Origin: CAWJPW01 sp963844845
Lineage (GTDB): Bacteria; Acidobacteriota; Thermoanaerobaculia; Thermoanaerobaculales; Sulfomarinibacteraceae
Length of the DNA: 64,000 nt
Assembly: GCA_963844845.1 (NCBI GenBank)
Contig: CAWJPW010000005.1
Span: 1-64,000, forward strand
Reading direction: 5' to 3'
Below the pieces are notes generated by a model, which saw only the letters and a program-made list of their open reading frames with translations, searched no databases and was not told where the DNA came from. Below are positions 36,074-45,057 of the stretch, piece by piece; within the stretch, counting starts at the first letter, position 1, and every line of letters begins with the position of its first letter. The translations under genes were made by a program, and so were the position numbers.

Positions 36074-37030
36074 TCATACCGAGATCACCCGAATCCGCTC
36101 GTCTACCTGGTCCTTGAGAATCTGCTCCACCAGGATCTTCATGGTGCTGTCGGAGCTCATGCAGTGGGCGCAGGCACCTTGGAGTCGACAGTAGACGATG
36201 GTGCCCTTGACGTCCACCAGCTCGAGCTCGCCGCCATCGGCGCGCAGCCGCGGCCGGACCTCGCGCTCCAGCACGCTCTCGATCTTCCTGGCGAACTGGA
36301 ACGGCGAAAGGTCGGACTTGGCAGGCCCGGTGGAGACCCTGGCCTGGGGCAGCACCGGAAGCTCCTTGAGGACCGCCGGCTGGCGGCCCCAGATCTCGTC
36401 GAGCATGTCCTGCAGTCCCCCGGGAGTGTAGTGGCAGGACATGCAGGCACCGCCGGCCTTCACCGCATTGGTGATGTCGGCGATGGAGTGCAGCTCGAGC
36501 TCACGGATCTTGCGCCGCAGGTAGGGCTCGGTGAGGCCGAAGCACTTGCACACCACCCGGCCTTCCTGCTCCTGACGGGTGATATCGATGCCCAGGGCGC
36601 CGAGGTCGACGCCGCGCTTCTGAGCCCAGTTGAATACGGCGGCCTCGAGCGCCTCCGCGCCCATCACCGAGCAGTGCACTTTGGCCTGGGGAAGGCCCCC
36701 GAGGAAGTCGACGATGTCGCGGTTGGTGACCTTGAGAGCCTCGACCGGGGTGAACTTCCCCTCCTCGATAATGGCGCACAGTGCCTCGGAGGCGGCGATG
36801 GCGGAGGTGCAACCGAAGGTGAGGTAGCGCGCCTCGACGATGCGGTCCTGAAGGGGGTCAGATGCGTGCGGCTCGACTCGGAAAGTGAAGCGCAGCGCAT
36901 CGCCGCAGGAGATGGAGCCATGCTCGCCGAAGCCGTCGGCGTTGGCGATCTCGCCCATGTGGGTGCCCGGCTTCCCCTGAACCGCGTCCATGAAGAGCTG
37001 GACGGTCTTCTCGCTGTAGTTCCAGGTCAT
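36074..37030 (-). CDS. nifU: Fe-S cluster assembly scaffold NifU (three-domain)
   Basis: A scaffold partner of NifS, 318 residues with the full three-domain NifU plan. There is an N-terminal IscU-like domain with the three cluster Cys (~42, 74, 120), a central [2Fe-2S] BFD-like domain (CKC ~161/163 and CMSC ~196/199), and a C-terminal Nfu domain with a CAHC motif (~287/290). The ATG at 37030 (MTWNYSEKT) has GGAGGA upstream; a longer in-frame reading toward 37249 comes from the repetitive upstream DNA and is rejected. It is likely the first gene of a nifUS pair. The preceding molybdenum-enzyme operon ends 290 bases upstream on the same strand. Confidence 0.95.
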   Translation of the reverse strand: MTWNYSEKTVQLFMDAVQGKPGTHMGEIANADGFGEHGSISCGDALRFTFRVEPHASDPLQDRIVEARYLTFGCTSAIAASEALCAIIEEGKFTPVEALKVTNRDIVDFLGGLPQAKVHCSVMGAEALEAAVFNWAQKRGVDLGALGIDITRQEQEGRVVCKCFGLTEPYLRRKIRELELHSIADITNAVKAGGACMSCHYTPGGLQDMLDEIWGRQPAVLKELPVLPQARVSTGPAKSDLSPFQFARKIESVLEREVRPRLRADGGELELVDVKGTIVYCRLQGACAHCMSSDSTMKILVEQILKDQVDERIRVISV

Positions 37031-37193
37031 CAATTCCTCCTGCCCGGGGCGGAGGCCGACCGGGGGGGTCAGGCGCCGCACAGGCATTCGCGGGCTGCTC
37101 CGGCCCGCGACGCCCGATGATAGCTCATTCCCCGGCACGCAGGCGTGGAGGGAGTCGCAGTTTCCCGGGGGGTAGCTTCCGGGGCGGGGGCGG

Positions 37194-37275
37194 CGACCGC
37201 GACCGACACCGGGACCGCGTCCGAACCCGCGACCGCGGCCGTGGACCACGACCGGGACGGTGGACCACGACCGGG
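37194..37275. repeat. low-complexity GACCG-rich repeat upstream of nifU
   Basis: A run of imperfect GACCG/ACCGG units. It ends with a perfect 16-base direct repeat, GTGGACCACGACCGGG, at 37241-37256 and 37260-37275 (period 19). It lies in the 289-base gap between nifU and the FAD subunit gene, about 160 bases upstream of nifU. No function is evident; slipped-strand variation is possible. Confidence 0.6.
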
Positions 37276-37319
37276 GGCAGCAATGAGGTCAGCGACCGCT
37301 CGTCAGACGGAGCGTAGCC

Positions 37320-38294
37320 TCAGCCCGCCAAAGCCTTCAGACGCTCCCGCATGAGTCCCTCGAGGAGCGGCACCTTGTACCCGTTGTGGTTGAGCGGCTC
37401 GGCGCCGTCCACCGCGGCGGCTGCGGCGTCGGAGATGGCCCTCTCGTCCAGTCGGCGTCCTGTGAGCGCCCTCTCCACCGAGTGCGCGCGCCACGGTACC
37501 GGGGCCACTCCGCTGAGGAATACCCGGGCCTGGCGCACGACATCTCCGTCGAAGGCCAGTGCCAGCGCAGCCCCCACCAGGGCGAAGTCCCACGCGGCGC
37601 GGGCGCGGACCTTGCGGTAGGAGCTGCGCAGCCCGACCGGGGGGGCCGGGAGCACGACCTCGGTGATGAGCTCGTCGGGCTCCAGCACCGTCTCGCGGTG
37701 AGGGTCCACCGACGGAGGTACGTGCAGCTGGTCCACCGCGACGACGCGGGAGCTGGATGCGCCGCTGATGCGCACGGAGGCGCCCAGAGCGGCCAGCGCC
37801 GGGGCCGGATCAGAGGGGTGTACGTAGAAGCAGCGATCGCCGCCGAAGATGCAGTGGTACTGGTTCTCGCCGCCGTAGGCGAAGCAGGTCTCGCCGCCCT
37901 TCCGCAGACAGTGGAAGTCGCCGCGGTAGTACCAGCAGCGGGGCTTCTGGCAGAGGTTGCCGGCGATGGTCCCCTGGTGACGCAGCTGCGGGCTCGCCAC
38001 CTGGGCGGCAGCGTCGGCGAGGGCGCCGAAGCGTTCGCGCACCAGCGGGTGCTCCGCCACCTCGGTGATTGTTGCGAGGGCGCCCAGGCGGAGCCCGCCG
38101 TCCGGGGTCTCCCGGATCCCACGGAGCTGCTCGATGCGGCTGATGGAGACCACGGTCTTCGGTTCGAGAATGTGCTCTCGCAGGCAGCCGAGAAGGTCGG
38201 TGCCGCCGCCGTGTACCCGGGCCGTGCCGGCGGCAAGCTGTCGAATGGCCTCATCCAGGCTGTTGGGCCGGATGTAGGCGAAGCTCGGCATCAT
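37320..38294 (-). CDS. paoB: molybdenum hydroxylase FAD subunit with extra Fe-S insertion (PaoB-like)
   Basis: An FAD-binding subunit of a xanthine-oxidase-family enzyme, 324 residues. FAD contacts are suggested by VHGGGTDLLG and by QGTIAGNLCQ. Directly after the latter, residues ~115-155 contain an insertion with six cysteines (115, 120, 129, 137, 148, 155) and the phrase RCWYYRGDFHC. That insertion holds a [4Fe-4S] cluster in E. coli PaoB/YagS and 4-hydroxybenzoyl-CoA reductase beta, and separates this protein from plain CoxM-type subunits. It is the third gene of the A-C-B operon, 3 bases after the large subunit. The substrate is not defined; an aromatic or aliphatic aldehyde is the best guess. 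Confidence 0.88.
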   Translation of the reverse strand: MMPSFAYIRPNSLDEAIRQLAAGTARVHGGGTDLLGCLREHILEPKTVVSISRIEQLRGIRETPDGGLRLGALATITEVAEHPLVRERFGALADAAAQVASPQLRHQGTIAGNLCQKPRCWYYRGDFHCLRKGGETCFAYGGENQYHCIFGGDRCFYVHPSDPAPALAALGASVRISGASSSRVVAVDQLHVPPSVDPHRETVLEPDELITEVVLPAPPVGLRSSYRKVRARAAWDFALVGAALALAFDGDVVRQARVFLSGVAPVPWRAHSVERALTGRRLDERAISDAAAAAVDGAEPLNHNGYKVPLLEGLMRERLKALAG

Positions 38295-38297
38295 GGC

Positions 38298-40610
38298 TCA
38301 GCCCTCCTTCCGTGCTGTGCGGAGTGGCTCGACGAGGGTGACGGGGTTGATGACGGTGTCGAGCATGCGCACTCCGGTGGCGCTGGCCACCGCGTTGGCG
38401 ATGGCGGCCGCGGTGGGGATGGTGACCGGTTCGCCGAGGCCCTTGGCGCCGGTGGTGTTGGCCTCGGGATCGGGCAGCTCGATGGGGACGGCGGTCATGT
38501 CCACGGGGACGTCCAGCATGGTGGGCAGCTTGTAGTCGTGCCAGTTGCGGTTGACCATGGTCCCGGTGGCGGTGCGGTCGAGGACGCGCGCCTCGGTGAG
38601 GGCGAAGCCGATGCCCATGGTGAGTCCGCCGAACACCTGGTTGTCATAGGTGAGGCGGTTCATCACCCTTCCGGAGTCGTGCGCTGCGACGAAGCGCAGC
38701 ACCCGGACTTCACCGGTGCGGGTGTCCACCTCGACCTCGCAGAACTGGGCGGCGAAGGGGCTCACTACCTTGCCGGGCGGGTTGGGCCCCCGGTAGCCGA
38801 TGCCGACCACGACGCCGCGCCGCTGGAGGCCCTCGAGGTCAGTGACCTTCAGTGACTTCTCGGCGTCCGTACGGTGGTGGATGGCGCGGTCGGCGTAGAT
38901 GAGCTCACTCTCGTCGACGCCGATCTGAGCCGCCGCCATGGCGAGGAGCTGCGTTTTCACCGCCAGCGCGGCGTCGCGCACCGCCGGCGACTCGGTGGGC
39001 ACGGTCTTGGAGCCGCCCGAGGGGGTGGCAAACTGGGTGGTGCCGGTGTCGGCGTTCTCGATCTGGATGGAGTCCACCGGGATGCCGAGCTCCTCGGATA
39101 CCACCATCGCCATCACCGTCTTGGTGCCGGTGCCGATGTCGGAGGCACCCATGTTGAGGTTGGCGGTGCCGTCGGGGAACAGCTTGATGAGGATGGTGGA
39201 CGGAGGTCCGCCGCCGCCGGCGATCCACTCGCAGGCGGCCATGCCGACGCCTCGGCGCACCGGTCCGTCGCCCTGCTCAGCCACCCGCTGGCGTGCCTCC
39301 GCCCAGCCGAAGGCACGGGCGCCTTCGCGGAGGCACTGAGCCAGCCCTGTGGTGGTGTAGGGCGGGTTGCCGTCGCGCCCCTGGCTCGTAAGGGGAATGT
39401 TCCTGAGCCGGAGTTCCACTGGATCCATGGCGATGGCGTCGGCGAGCTCGTCGAGCATCTGCTCCAGCGCCCAGGCGCCCTGAGGGTGTCCGGGCGCCCG
39501 GAACGGCCGCGCCGGCCCGGCGTTGATGAGGACGTCGGTGGTGTGGGTGCGGACGTTGGCGCAGGTGTAGAGGTCGCGCGCGAGCCAGTCGAGGAGCGAG
39601 GCACCGCCGGCGGGGTAGCCGCCGGAGGCCCCGACACCGTCGAACTCCACGGCGGTGAGGGCGCCGTCCCTGGTGACGCCGGCCTTGACCCGCATCTGCG
39701 TTGGCGGTCTGTTGCCCGCCGTCAGGAAGGTCTCCTCGCGAGTGAGAAAGAGCTTCACTGGCCGGGCAGTGCGCTTCGCCAGCAGGGCGGCGATGACCGA
39801 GTACTTGCCGGCCTTCAGCTTGGAGCCGAAGCCGCCGCCCATGTAGTGGCCGATGACGCGGATCTTGGCCAGGGGCAGGCCGAGCACGGCAGCGACGTCG
39901 CGCTGCACGGCGTAGACCCCCTGGGTGGACTCCCAAAGCGTGAGCTGGTCGCGCTCCCAGCGCGCCACGCAGCCATGCAGCTCCATGGGCGTGTGGAGCT
40001 CGCAGGCGGTGTGGTACGTGCGTTCCAGCACCACGTCGGCGGCGGCGAAACCAGCGACCACGTCGCCGCGCTCGGAGCGGCCCTCCCCGGCCTTGTTACC
40101 GCCCTTGCCGATGGCCGGCGAATCCGCGGCCAGAGCCTTGGTCTCGTCCACCACCCAGGGCAGGACCTCGTACTCCACGCTGATGGCTCGTAGCGCGTCG
40201 GCCGCCTGCTGGGGCGTCTCGGCGGCCACCGCCGCCACTGCTTCGCCGGCGTAGCGGCAGTGAGGCTCGAACAGCTTGCTGACGGTCCGCCCGTAATGCC
40301 AGTCAGGGTTGGCGCCGGGTGTGGCGCCGTGGATCACCCCGCGCACGCCGGGCAGTCTTTCTGCAGCGGCGGTGTCGACCTTCTTCACGCGAGCGTGGGC
40401 GTGGGGGCACCGGAGGATGGCGCCGTACAGCATGTCGGGCAGGAGCACGTCGGAGGGGTAGACGGCGCTGCCGCTGACGCGCTCGTAGGCATCGACGCGC
40501 GGCAGGCGGCGCCCCACCACCTCGGTGGCGCCCCAGGGCCTGGGTTTTCCCTCCGGCTCAGGGGTCTCGGGGGTCCGGCCGCTGACGAAGTAAAGGCTGG
40601 GATCGCGCAT
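38298..40610 (-). CDS. paoC: molybdenum hydroxylase large subunit (molybdopterin-binding, PaoC-like)
   Basis: The catalytic Mo-cofactor subunit of a xanthine-oxidase-family aldehyde oxidoreductase, 770 residues. Landmarks are GGGFGSKLKAGKY (cofactor loop), the FRAPGHPQGAWALEQMLDEL segment, DIGTGTKTVM, and the catalytic glutamate in AKGLGEPVTIPTAAAIANA. The ATG at 40610 has GGGAGG upstream and overlaps the stop of the Fe-S subunit (TAATG); earlier in-frame sequence is out of context. Maturation would need a MocA/XdhC-type chaperone, which is not in this window. Confidence 0.93.
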   Translation of the reverse strand: MRDPSLYFVSGRTPETPEPEGKPRPWGATEVVGRRLPRVDAYERVSGSAVYPSDVLLPDMLYGAILRCPHAHARVKKVDTAAAERLPGVRGVIHGATPGANPDWHYGRTVSKLFEPHCRYAGEAVAAVAAETPQQAADALRAISVEYEVLPWVVDETKALAADSPAIGKGGNKAGEGRSERGDVVAGFAAADVVLERTYHTACELHTPMELHGCVARWERDQLTLWESTQGVYAVQRDVAAVLGLPLAKIRVIGHYMGGGFGSKLKAGKYSVIAALLAKRTARPVKLFLTREETFLTAGNRPPTQMRVKAGVTRDGALTAVEFDGVGASGGYPAGGASLLDWLARDLYTCANVRTHTTDVLINAGPARPFRAPGHPQGAWALEQMLDELADAIAMDPVELRLRNIPLTSQGRDGNPPYTTTGLAQCLREGARAFGWAEARQRVAEQGDGPVRRGVGMAACEWIAGGGGPPSTILIKLFPDGTANLNMGASDIGTGTKTVMAMVVSEELGIPVDSIQIENADTGTTQFATPSGGSKTVPTESPAVRDAALAVKTQLLAMAAAQIGVDESELIYADRAIHHRTDAEKSLKVTDLEGLQRRGVVVGIGYRGPNPPGKVVSPFAAQFCEVEVDTRTGEVRVLRFVAAHDSGRVMNRLTYDNQVFGGLTMGIGFALTEARVLDRTATGTMVNRNWHDYKLPTMLDVPVDMTAVPIELPDPEANTTGAKGLGEPVTIPTAAAIANAVASATGVRMLDTVINPVTLVEPLRTARKEG

Positions 40611-41245
40611 TACGCACCTCCCCGCGCCTTGCGGGCGTCCCGCTCGTGCTCCACCGCGTGGACGATGTGGACGTAGGCGCCGCAACGGCAGAGATTCCCG
40701 CTCATGCCGTGGCGGATCACGTCGTGACCGGCGTCGGGATGCATGCGCAGCAGACCTTCCGCGGCCATGATCTGGCCGGGGGTGCAGTAGCCGCACTGCA
40801 GCGCATCCTCCTGCACGAACGCGGTCTGCATGGGGCCAAGCTCCTCGCCGTTCATCAACCCCTCCACGGTAGTGATCTTCATGCCCTCGGCCTCCAGCGC
40901 CAGGGTCATGCAGGCGTAGCGAGGAAGGTCGTCGAGGAGCACGGTGCAGGAGCCGCACTCGCCGCGCTCACAGCCCACCTTGGTGCCGGTGAGGCCGAGG
41001 CGCTCGCGCAGCACGAAGAGGAGGGTCCACCGGGGCTCCACCAGGAGCCGGTGGATGCGGCCGTTGACCTCCAGGGCGAGCGGGACCATTGCGCCCGACT
41101 CCACCGGCTCGGTGGAGGCCGCCTGCCGGGCCGGGGCCCCCACCGCCGTGGCCGCCACCACGCCGGCTCCCAGTGAGGAGAGGAAACCGCGCCTGGTGAC
41201 GCCGGTGGCCGGATCGTCGGGATGGCGGGTGTCGTCGTCGGACAT
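40610..41245 (-). CDS. paoA: Tat-exported [2Fe-2S] subunit of molybdenum hydroxylase (PaoA-like)
   Basis: The small subunit with two [2Fe-2S] clusters, 211 residues. A twin-arginine signal (TRRGFLSSLGAG, cleavage near GAPA) shows periplasmic export of the folded complex, as for E. coli PaoABC. The plant-type cluster motif is GCERGECGSCTVL plus a later YAC. The helical-domain cluster motif is CGYCTPGQI and NLCRCGAY. It starts at 41245 behind GGAGGT; an ATG 27 bases earlier is possible. It is first in the operon, so the order is A-C-B rather than the A-B-C of E. coli. Confidence 0.94.
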   Translation of the reverse strand: MSDDDTRHPDDPATGVTRRGFLSSLGAGVVAATAVGAPARQAASTEPVESGAMVPLALEVNGRIHRLLVEPRWTLLFVLRERLGLTGTKVGCERGECGSCTVLLDDLPRYACMTLALEAEGMKITTVEGLMNGEELGPMQTAFVQEDALQCGYCTPGQIMAAEGLLRMHPDAGHDVIRHGMSGNLCRCGAYVHIVHAVEHERDARKARGGA

Positions 41246-41599
41246 GGGCACCTCCTCGCCGAATCGAGACAATGTCTATGTTGTACGTTTCGTACTCGTA
41301 CCGATCCTATCATTCCAGTCCCCCGGCCTCAGCAGGGACTGGGAAGGGGGAGAGGGTGGACGGTGCACCGCGACGGGGCTGGCATTGGTGTGACAACCCG
41401 AGCCGCTGCTCACAGCCCGCTGGCGGGTCGGCGGGCTGGTCAGCGACGGGCGCGGAAAGGGCTCGAAAGCCGGTGCCCTGCACTGCGACCCGGCCGGGCG
41501 ATGCCGGGAATGCACGGGCAGCCTTTGCGCCTACCACACAGCAGAGAGCGGAGATGGCTGCTACCTTCGGCAGCGGCTCTGGTGACGGGGAGGGGACCA
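41246..41599. other. divergent intergenic region between paoA-like gene and glucokinase
   Basis: About 350 bases separating two divergent transcription units. The paoA side is locally AT-rich (41262-41320) and holds two small palindromes. I could not place a confident promoter for either gene. The remainder is GC-rich with no gene. Confidence 0.4.
41267..41295. promoter_or_regulatory. paired palindromes, possible operator for the molybdenum hydroxylase operon
   Basis: Two perfect short palindromes: AGACA-A-TGTCT at 41267-41277 and GTACG-TTT-CGTAC at 41283-41295, 22-50 bases before the paoA-like start. Their close spacing in the only AT-rich patch of this region fits a regulator-binding site overlapping the promoter. 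The regulator is unknown. Confidence 0.4.
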
Positions 41600-42577
41600 A
41601 TGCGGGTTCTTGCAGGTGACATCGGTGGAACCAACAGCCGGATGGCGGCCTATGAGGCGGATGGGGAGCGGCTCGAACTGGTGGCGCGCCGCACCTTTCC
41701 CAGCGAGGGGTACGACGGTCTCACGCCCATCGTCCAGGAGTTCCTGCACGAGGAGGAGCTGGAGTGCCGACGCGCCTGCTTCGGGGTGGCCGGACCGGTG
41801 CGGGGAGGAAAGGTCAGGACCACCAATCTGCCATGGGTCATCGAGGCGGATACCTTGGAGGCGACCCTCGGTCTCGAGCGCGTCTTCCTCCTCAACGACC
41901 TGGAGGCAGCGGCGTGGGGCATTCCCGCGCTGGCGCCGCGCGAGCTTGTGACCCTCCATGAGGGCTCTGAGGAAAGTGGGAACCGCGCCCTCATTGCCGC
42001 CGGTACGGGTCTCGGCGAGGCAGGCCTCTACTGGGACGGGAGAAGGCACCAGCCTTTCGCCACCGAGGGCGGGCACGCGGACTTCGCTCCCCTGGACGAT
42101 GGCGACGCGGGCTTCCTGGCCTTCCTCCGGCGGGAGTACGGCCACGTGAGCTGGGAGCGGGTCGTCTCGGGACCCGGTTTGGTCGCCCTTCACCGCTTCC
42201 TGGCTGAGAGGATGGGGCCTCCGGCGTCGGCGTGTCCGGTGGCCGAGGTGGGAGACGGAGACGACGTGGCCGCGGCGGTGACCCGAGGCGCCGTGACGGG
42301 CGACTGCCGGGTATGCGCCGAGAGCCTCGATGCCTTCGTACGCCTGTACGGCGCCGAGGCCGGTAATCTCGCTCTCAAGCACATGGCCCGTGGCGGCGTG
42401 TTCGTTGGTGGCGGCATTGCCCCCAAGATTCTCGACACGCTCCGCGACGGGCGCTTCATCGAGGCTTTTCTGGCGAAGGGCAGGATGCGCTATCTGCTCG
42501 AGGAGATGCCGGTGAAGGTCATCACGAACGACCACGTGGCCATCCTCGGCGCTGCGAGGAGAGCAGCCCATCCGTAG
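41600..42577 (+). CDS. glk: glucokinase
   Basis: ATP-dependent phosphorylation of glucose to glucose-6-phosphate. The 325-residue protein has the Glk (bacterial hexokinase-fold, not ROK) landmarks: LAGDIGGTNSRMA phosphate loop, FGVAGPV, NLPWVI, the catalytic Asp in LLNDLEAAAWG, AAGTGLGEA, EGGHADFAP and GGVFVGGGIAPK. The start at 41600 has GGGGAGGGGA upstream; the long upstream in-frame extension is rejected. It opens a block of four sugar-phosphate genes on the same strand. Confidence 0.96.
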   Translation: MRVLAGDIGGTNSRMAAYEADGERLELVARRTFPSEGYDGLTPIVQEFLHEEELECRRACFGVAGPVRGGKVRTTNLPWVIEADTLEATLGLERVFLLNDLEAAAWGIPALAPRELVTLHEGSEESGNRALIAAGTGLGEAGLYWDGRRHQPFATEGGHADFAPLDDGDAGFLAFLRREYGHVSWERVVSGPGLVALHRFLAERMGPPASACPVAEVGDGDDVAAAVTRGAVTGDCRVCAESLDAFVRLYGAEAGNLALKHMARGGVFVGGGIAPKILDTLRDGRFIEAFLAKGRMRYLLEEMPVKVITNDHVAILGAARRAAHP

Positions 42578-42803
42578 GGGGGGGCAGGGCAGGGAACGCT
42601 CTGGAAAGGCTCTCGTCGAGGCCGGCAGCTTGCCCGGCCCCGGGTGGCTGACTGCCCGTGGTGGCGTTTGGTCGGCTGCGTGCCGAGACGCCCGGGCGTC
42701 ATGGGGAAGGGGGCTCCGGCGACATCTGTTGAATGCTGACAGGGCCGGCGGACGGGCGGAGTACAGTCGACCGTACCTGGCGCTGGGCTCGAAAGGAGTG
42801 ATC

Positions 42804-44894
42804 GTGACCCAAAGCACCGAGCAGATTCCCGGTCCCAGCGGTGCCGGTGTCCCGCCGTCGGACGCGCACAGCCTCGACGAGATGACGGTCGAACAGCTTT
42901 CCATCAACACAATCCGTACGCTCGCCATGGACGCCGTGCAGAAGGCGGGCTCCGGACACCCAGGTACTCCCATGGCGCTCGCGCCGCTGGCGTACGTCCT
43001 CTGGACCCGCTTCCTCAAGTTCGACCCCAACGAGCCCGAGTGGTTCGACCGCGACCGCTTCGTGCTCTCCAACGGGCACGCGTCGATGCTGCAATACGCG
43101 GTGCTTTCTCTGGTGGGCTACGACCTGGGGATCAACGATCTCGAGGATTTTCGCCAGTGGGGCAGCCGCACGCCGGGGCACCCCGAGCGCGGCGTCACCC
43201 CGGGTATCGAGACCACTACCGGCCCCCTCGGCCAGGGAATCATGAACTCGGTGGGCATGGCCATCGCCGAGGCGCACCTGGCGGCCCGTTACAATCGTCC
43301 GGGGCACAAGATCATCGACCACCAAACGTACGCGTTCTGCTCCGACGGCGATCTCATGGAGGGCGCCTCCAACGAGGCCGCCTCCCTCGCCGGTCACCTG
43401 GGCCTGGGCAAGCTGACCTGGATCTACGACGACAACCACATCACCATCGAAGGCGACACCGCCCTCGCCTACTCGGACGACGTGGCGCAGCGCTTCGAGG
43501 GCTACGGGTGGCATGTCCAGGATGTCGGTGACAAGGCTGAGGACCTCGACGCACTCACTCTCGCGCTCGCCAACGCCAACAAGGTCGCCGATCGCCCCTC
43601 CCTGATCATCATGCGCTCGCACATCGCCCAGGGGGCGCCCACCAAACAGGACACCGCGGAGGCACATGGCTCGCCGCTGGGCGAGGACGAGATCCGGGCA
43701 ACCAAGCGCGGCTACGGCTGGCCCGAGGACGCGCACTTCTTGGTGCCGGACCGCGCGCTGGAGCACATGCGCAAGCTCGGCGCCCGCGGCGAAGAGACCC
43801 GCGCCCGATGGGAGAAGCGGTGGCAGGCCTATCGTGAGGCACATGCGGAGCTGGCGCGCGAGTTGGTGGCGGCGCGAGGCCATGAGCTTCCGCGGGGTTG
43901 GGACGCGGATCTGCCCGCCTTCGTACCGGACGACGGGCCCATGGCCACCCGCAACGCCGGCGGCAAGGCCATCAACGCCTTCGCCGCGAAGGTGCCGTGG
44001 CTGATGGGCGGCAGTGCCGACCTGGCCGGGTCGACCAAGACCCTGATCGACGGCGAGAGCGACTTCGAGAAGGGGCGGTACGCCGGCCGCAACATGCACT
44101 GGGGGATACGTGAGCTCGGTATGTGCGGCGCCAGCAACGGGATGGCGCTGCACGGCGGGGTCCGCCCATTCGCCGCTACCTTCTTCATCTTCACCGACTA
44201 CGCGCGGCCGGCCATCCGTCTCGCAGCCCTCATGGAGCTGCCCGTCGTGTACGTGCTCACCCACGACTCCATCGGATTGGGGGAGGACGGACCCACCCAT
44301 CAGCCGGTGGAGCAGCTGGCCTCGTTCCGGGCGATGCCCAACATGACGGTGATCCGACCTGGTGACGCCAGCGAGACGGTGGAGGCGTGGCGGGCGGCGA
44401 TGGCGCATACCGGCGGCCCGGTCATGCTGATCCTCAGCCGCCAGAAGCTGCCGATCTTTGACCGCTCCAGGCTGGGGGCGGCGGCCGGCGCGCGACGAGG
44501 CGCCTACGTGCTCTCGCCCGAAGAGGGCGCTCGCCCGGAGGTGATCCTCATCGCCTCCGGCTCGGAGCTTCACATCGTGCTGGAGGCGAAGAGGCAGCTG
44601 GCGGAGCGCGACGTGGACGCCAGGGTGGTGAGCATGCCGAGCTGGGAGCTCTTCCGGCGACAGCCTCAGGCCTACCGGGACGAGATCCTGCCGCCTTCGG
44701 TGACCGCCCGCTTGGCCATGGAGGCCGGCGCGTCGCAGGGCTGGTGCGAGTGGGTCGGTGACGCCGGTCAGGTCATCGGTGTCGACCGTTTCGGTGCCAG
44801 CGCCCCGTGGCATGAGCTGTACAGCCACTACGGACTGACGCCCGAGCACGCTGTCGAGCGTGCCCTCGGGCTGTTGGGGAGCCCAGGTCGGTGA
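42804..44894 (+). CDS. tkt: transketolase
   Basis: A thiamine-diphosphate enzyme of the non-oxidative pentose phosphate pathway, 696 residues. Landmarks: KAGSGHPGTPMA near the N-terminus, the cofactor motif (CSDGDLMEGASNEAA followed by YDDNHITIEG), GPTHQPVEQLA, and MHWGIRELGM. The start at GTG 42804 has AAAGGAG 5 bases upstream; a GTG at 42798 overlaps the ribosome site. The ~25-residue N-terminal Ser/Pro/Gly extension before DEMTVEQLS is unusual but harmless-looking. About 160 bases separate it from the fusion gene downstream. Confidence 0.96.
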   Translation: MTQSTEQIPGPSGAGVPPSDAHSLDEMTVEQLSINTIRTLAMDAVQKAGSGHPGTPMALAPLAYVLWTRFLKFDPNEPEWFDRDRFVLSNGHASMLQYAVLSLVGYDLGINDLEDFRQWGSRTPGHPERGVTPGIETTTGPLGQGIMNSVGMAIAEAHLAARYNRPGHKIIDHQTYAFCSDGDLMEGASNEAASLAGHLGLGKLTWIYDDNHITIEGDTALAYSDDVAQRFEGYGWHVQDVGDKAEDLDALTLALANANKVADRPSLIIMRSHIAQGAPTKQDTAEAHGSPLGEDEIRATKRGYGWPEDAHFLVPDRALEHMRKLGARGEETRARWEKRWQAYREAHAELARELVAARGHELPRGWDADLPAFVPDDGPMATRNAGGKAINAFAAKVPWLMGGSADLAGSTKTLIDGESDFEKGRYAGRNMHWGIRELGMCGASNGMALHGGVRPFAATFFIFTDYARPAIRLAALMELPVVYVLTHDSIGLGEDGPTHQPVEQLASFRAMPNMTVIRPGDASETVEAWRAAMAHTGGPVMLILSRQKLPIFDRSRLGAAAGARRGAYVLSPEEGARPEVILIASGSELHIVLEAKRQLAERDVDARVVSMPSWELFRRQPQAYRDEILPPSVTARLAMEAGASQGWCEWVGDAGQVIGVDRFGASAPWHELYSHYGLTPEHAVERALGLLGSPGR

Positions 44895-45057
44895 GCTCCC
44901 CGGGCAATCGACGCGGTCACGGGGCGGGGCTTCACCCTGCCATGATATCTCTCCCTCCTGAAGGGGTGGAGCGCGCTCCGAACCGTCATTTCACGATAGA
45001 AACCTGCCAGTGCGCCGTCGCCGGCACCGCGTGAGCATCGTCTGAGAAGGAGCCGCC

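Noticed and set aside
36074..37249. An N-terminally extended NifU (391 residues)
   Set aside because: The extra 73 residues come from the GACCG-rich repeat DNA and read as Gly/Arg repeats. The ATG at 37030 has a GGAGGA site and the conserved NifU start.
38298..40958. An N-terminally extended large molybdenum subunit (886 residues)
   Set aside because: The extension is antisense-frame reading inside the Fe-S subunit gene. The ATG at 40610 with its ribosome site and stop overlap is clear.
41281..41313. TTGTAC ... TATCAT as a glucokinase promoter
   Set aside because: The 21-base spacing is too long and the site overlaps palindromes that fit the opposite-strand operon better.
42729..42767. TTGAAT ... 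TACAGT as a transketolase promoter
   Set aside because: The hexamers are 27 bases apart, far from the 16-18 needed; no better pairing was found.
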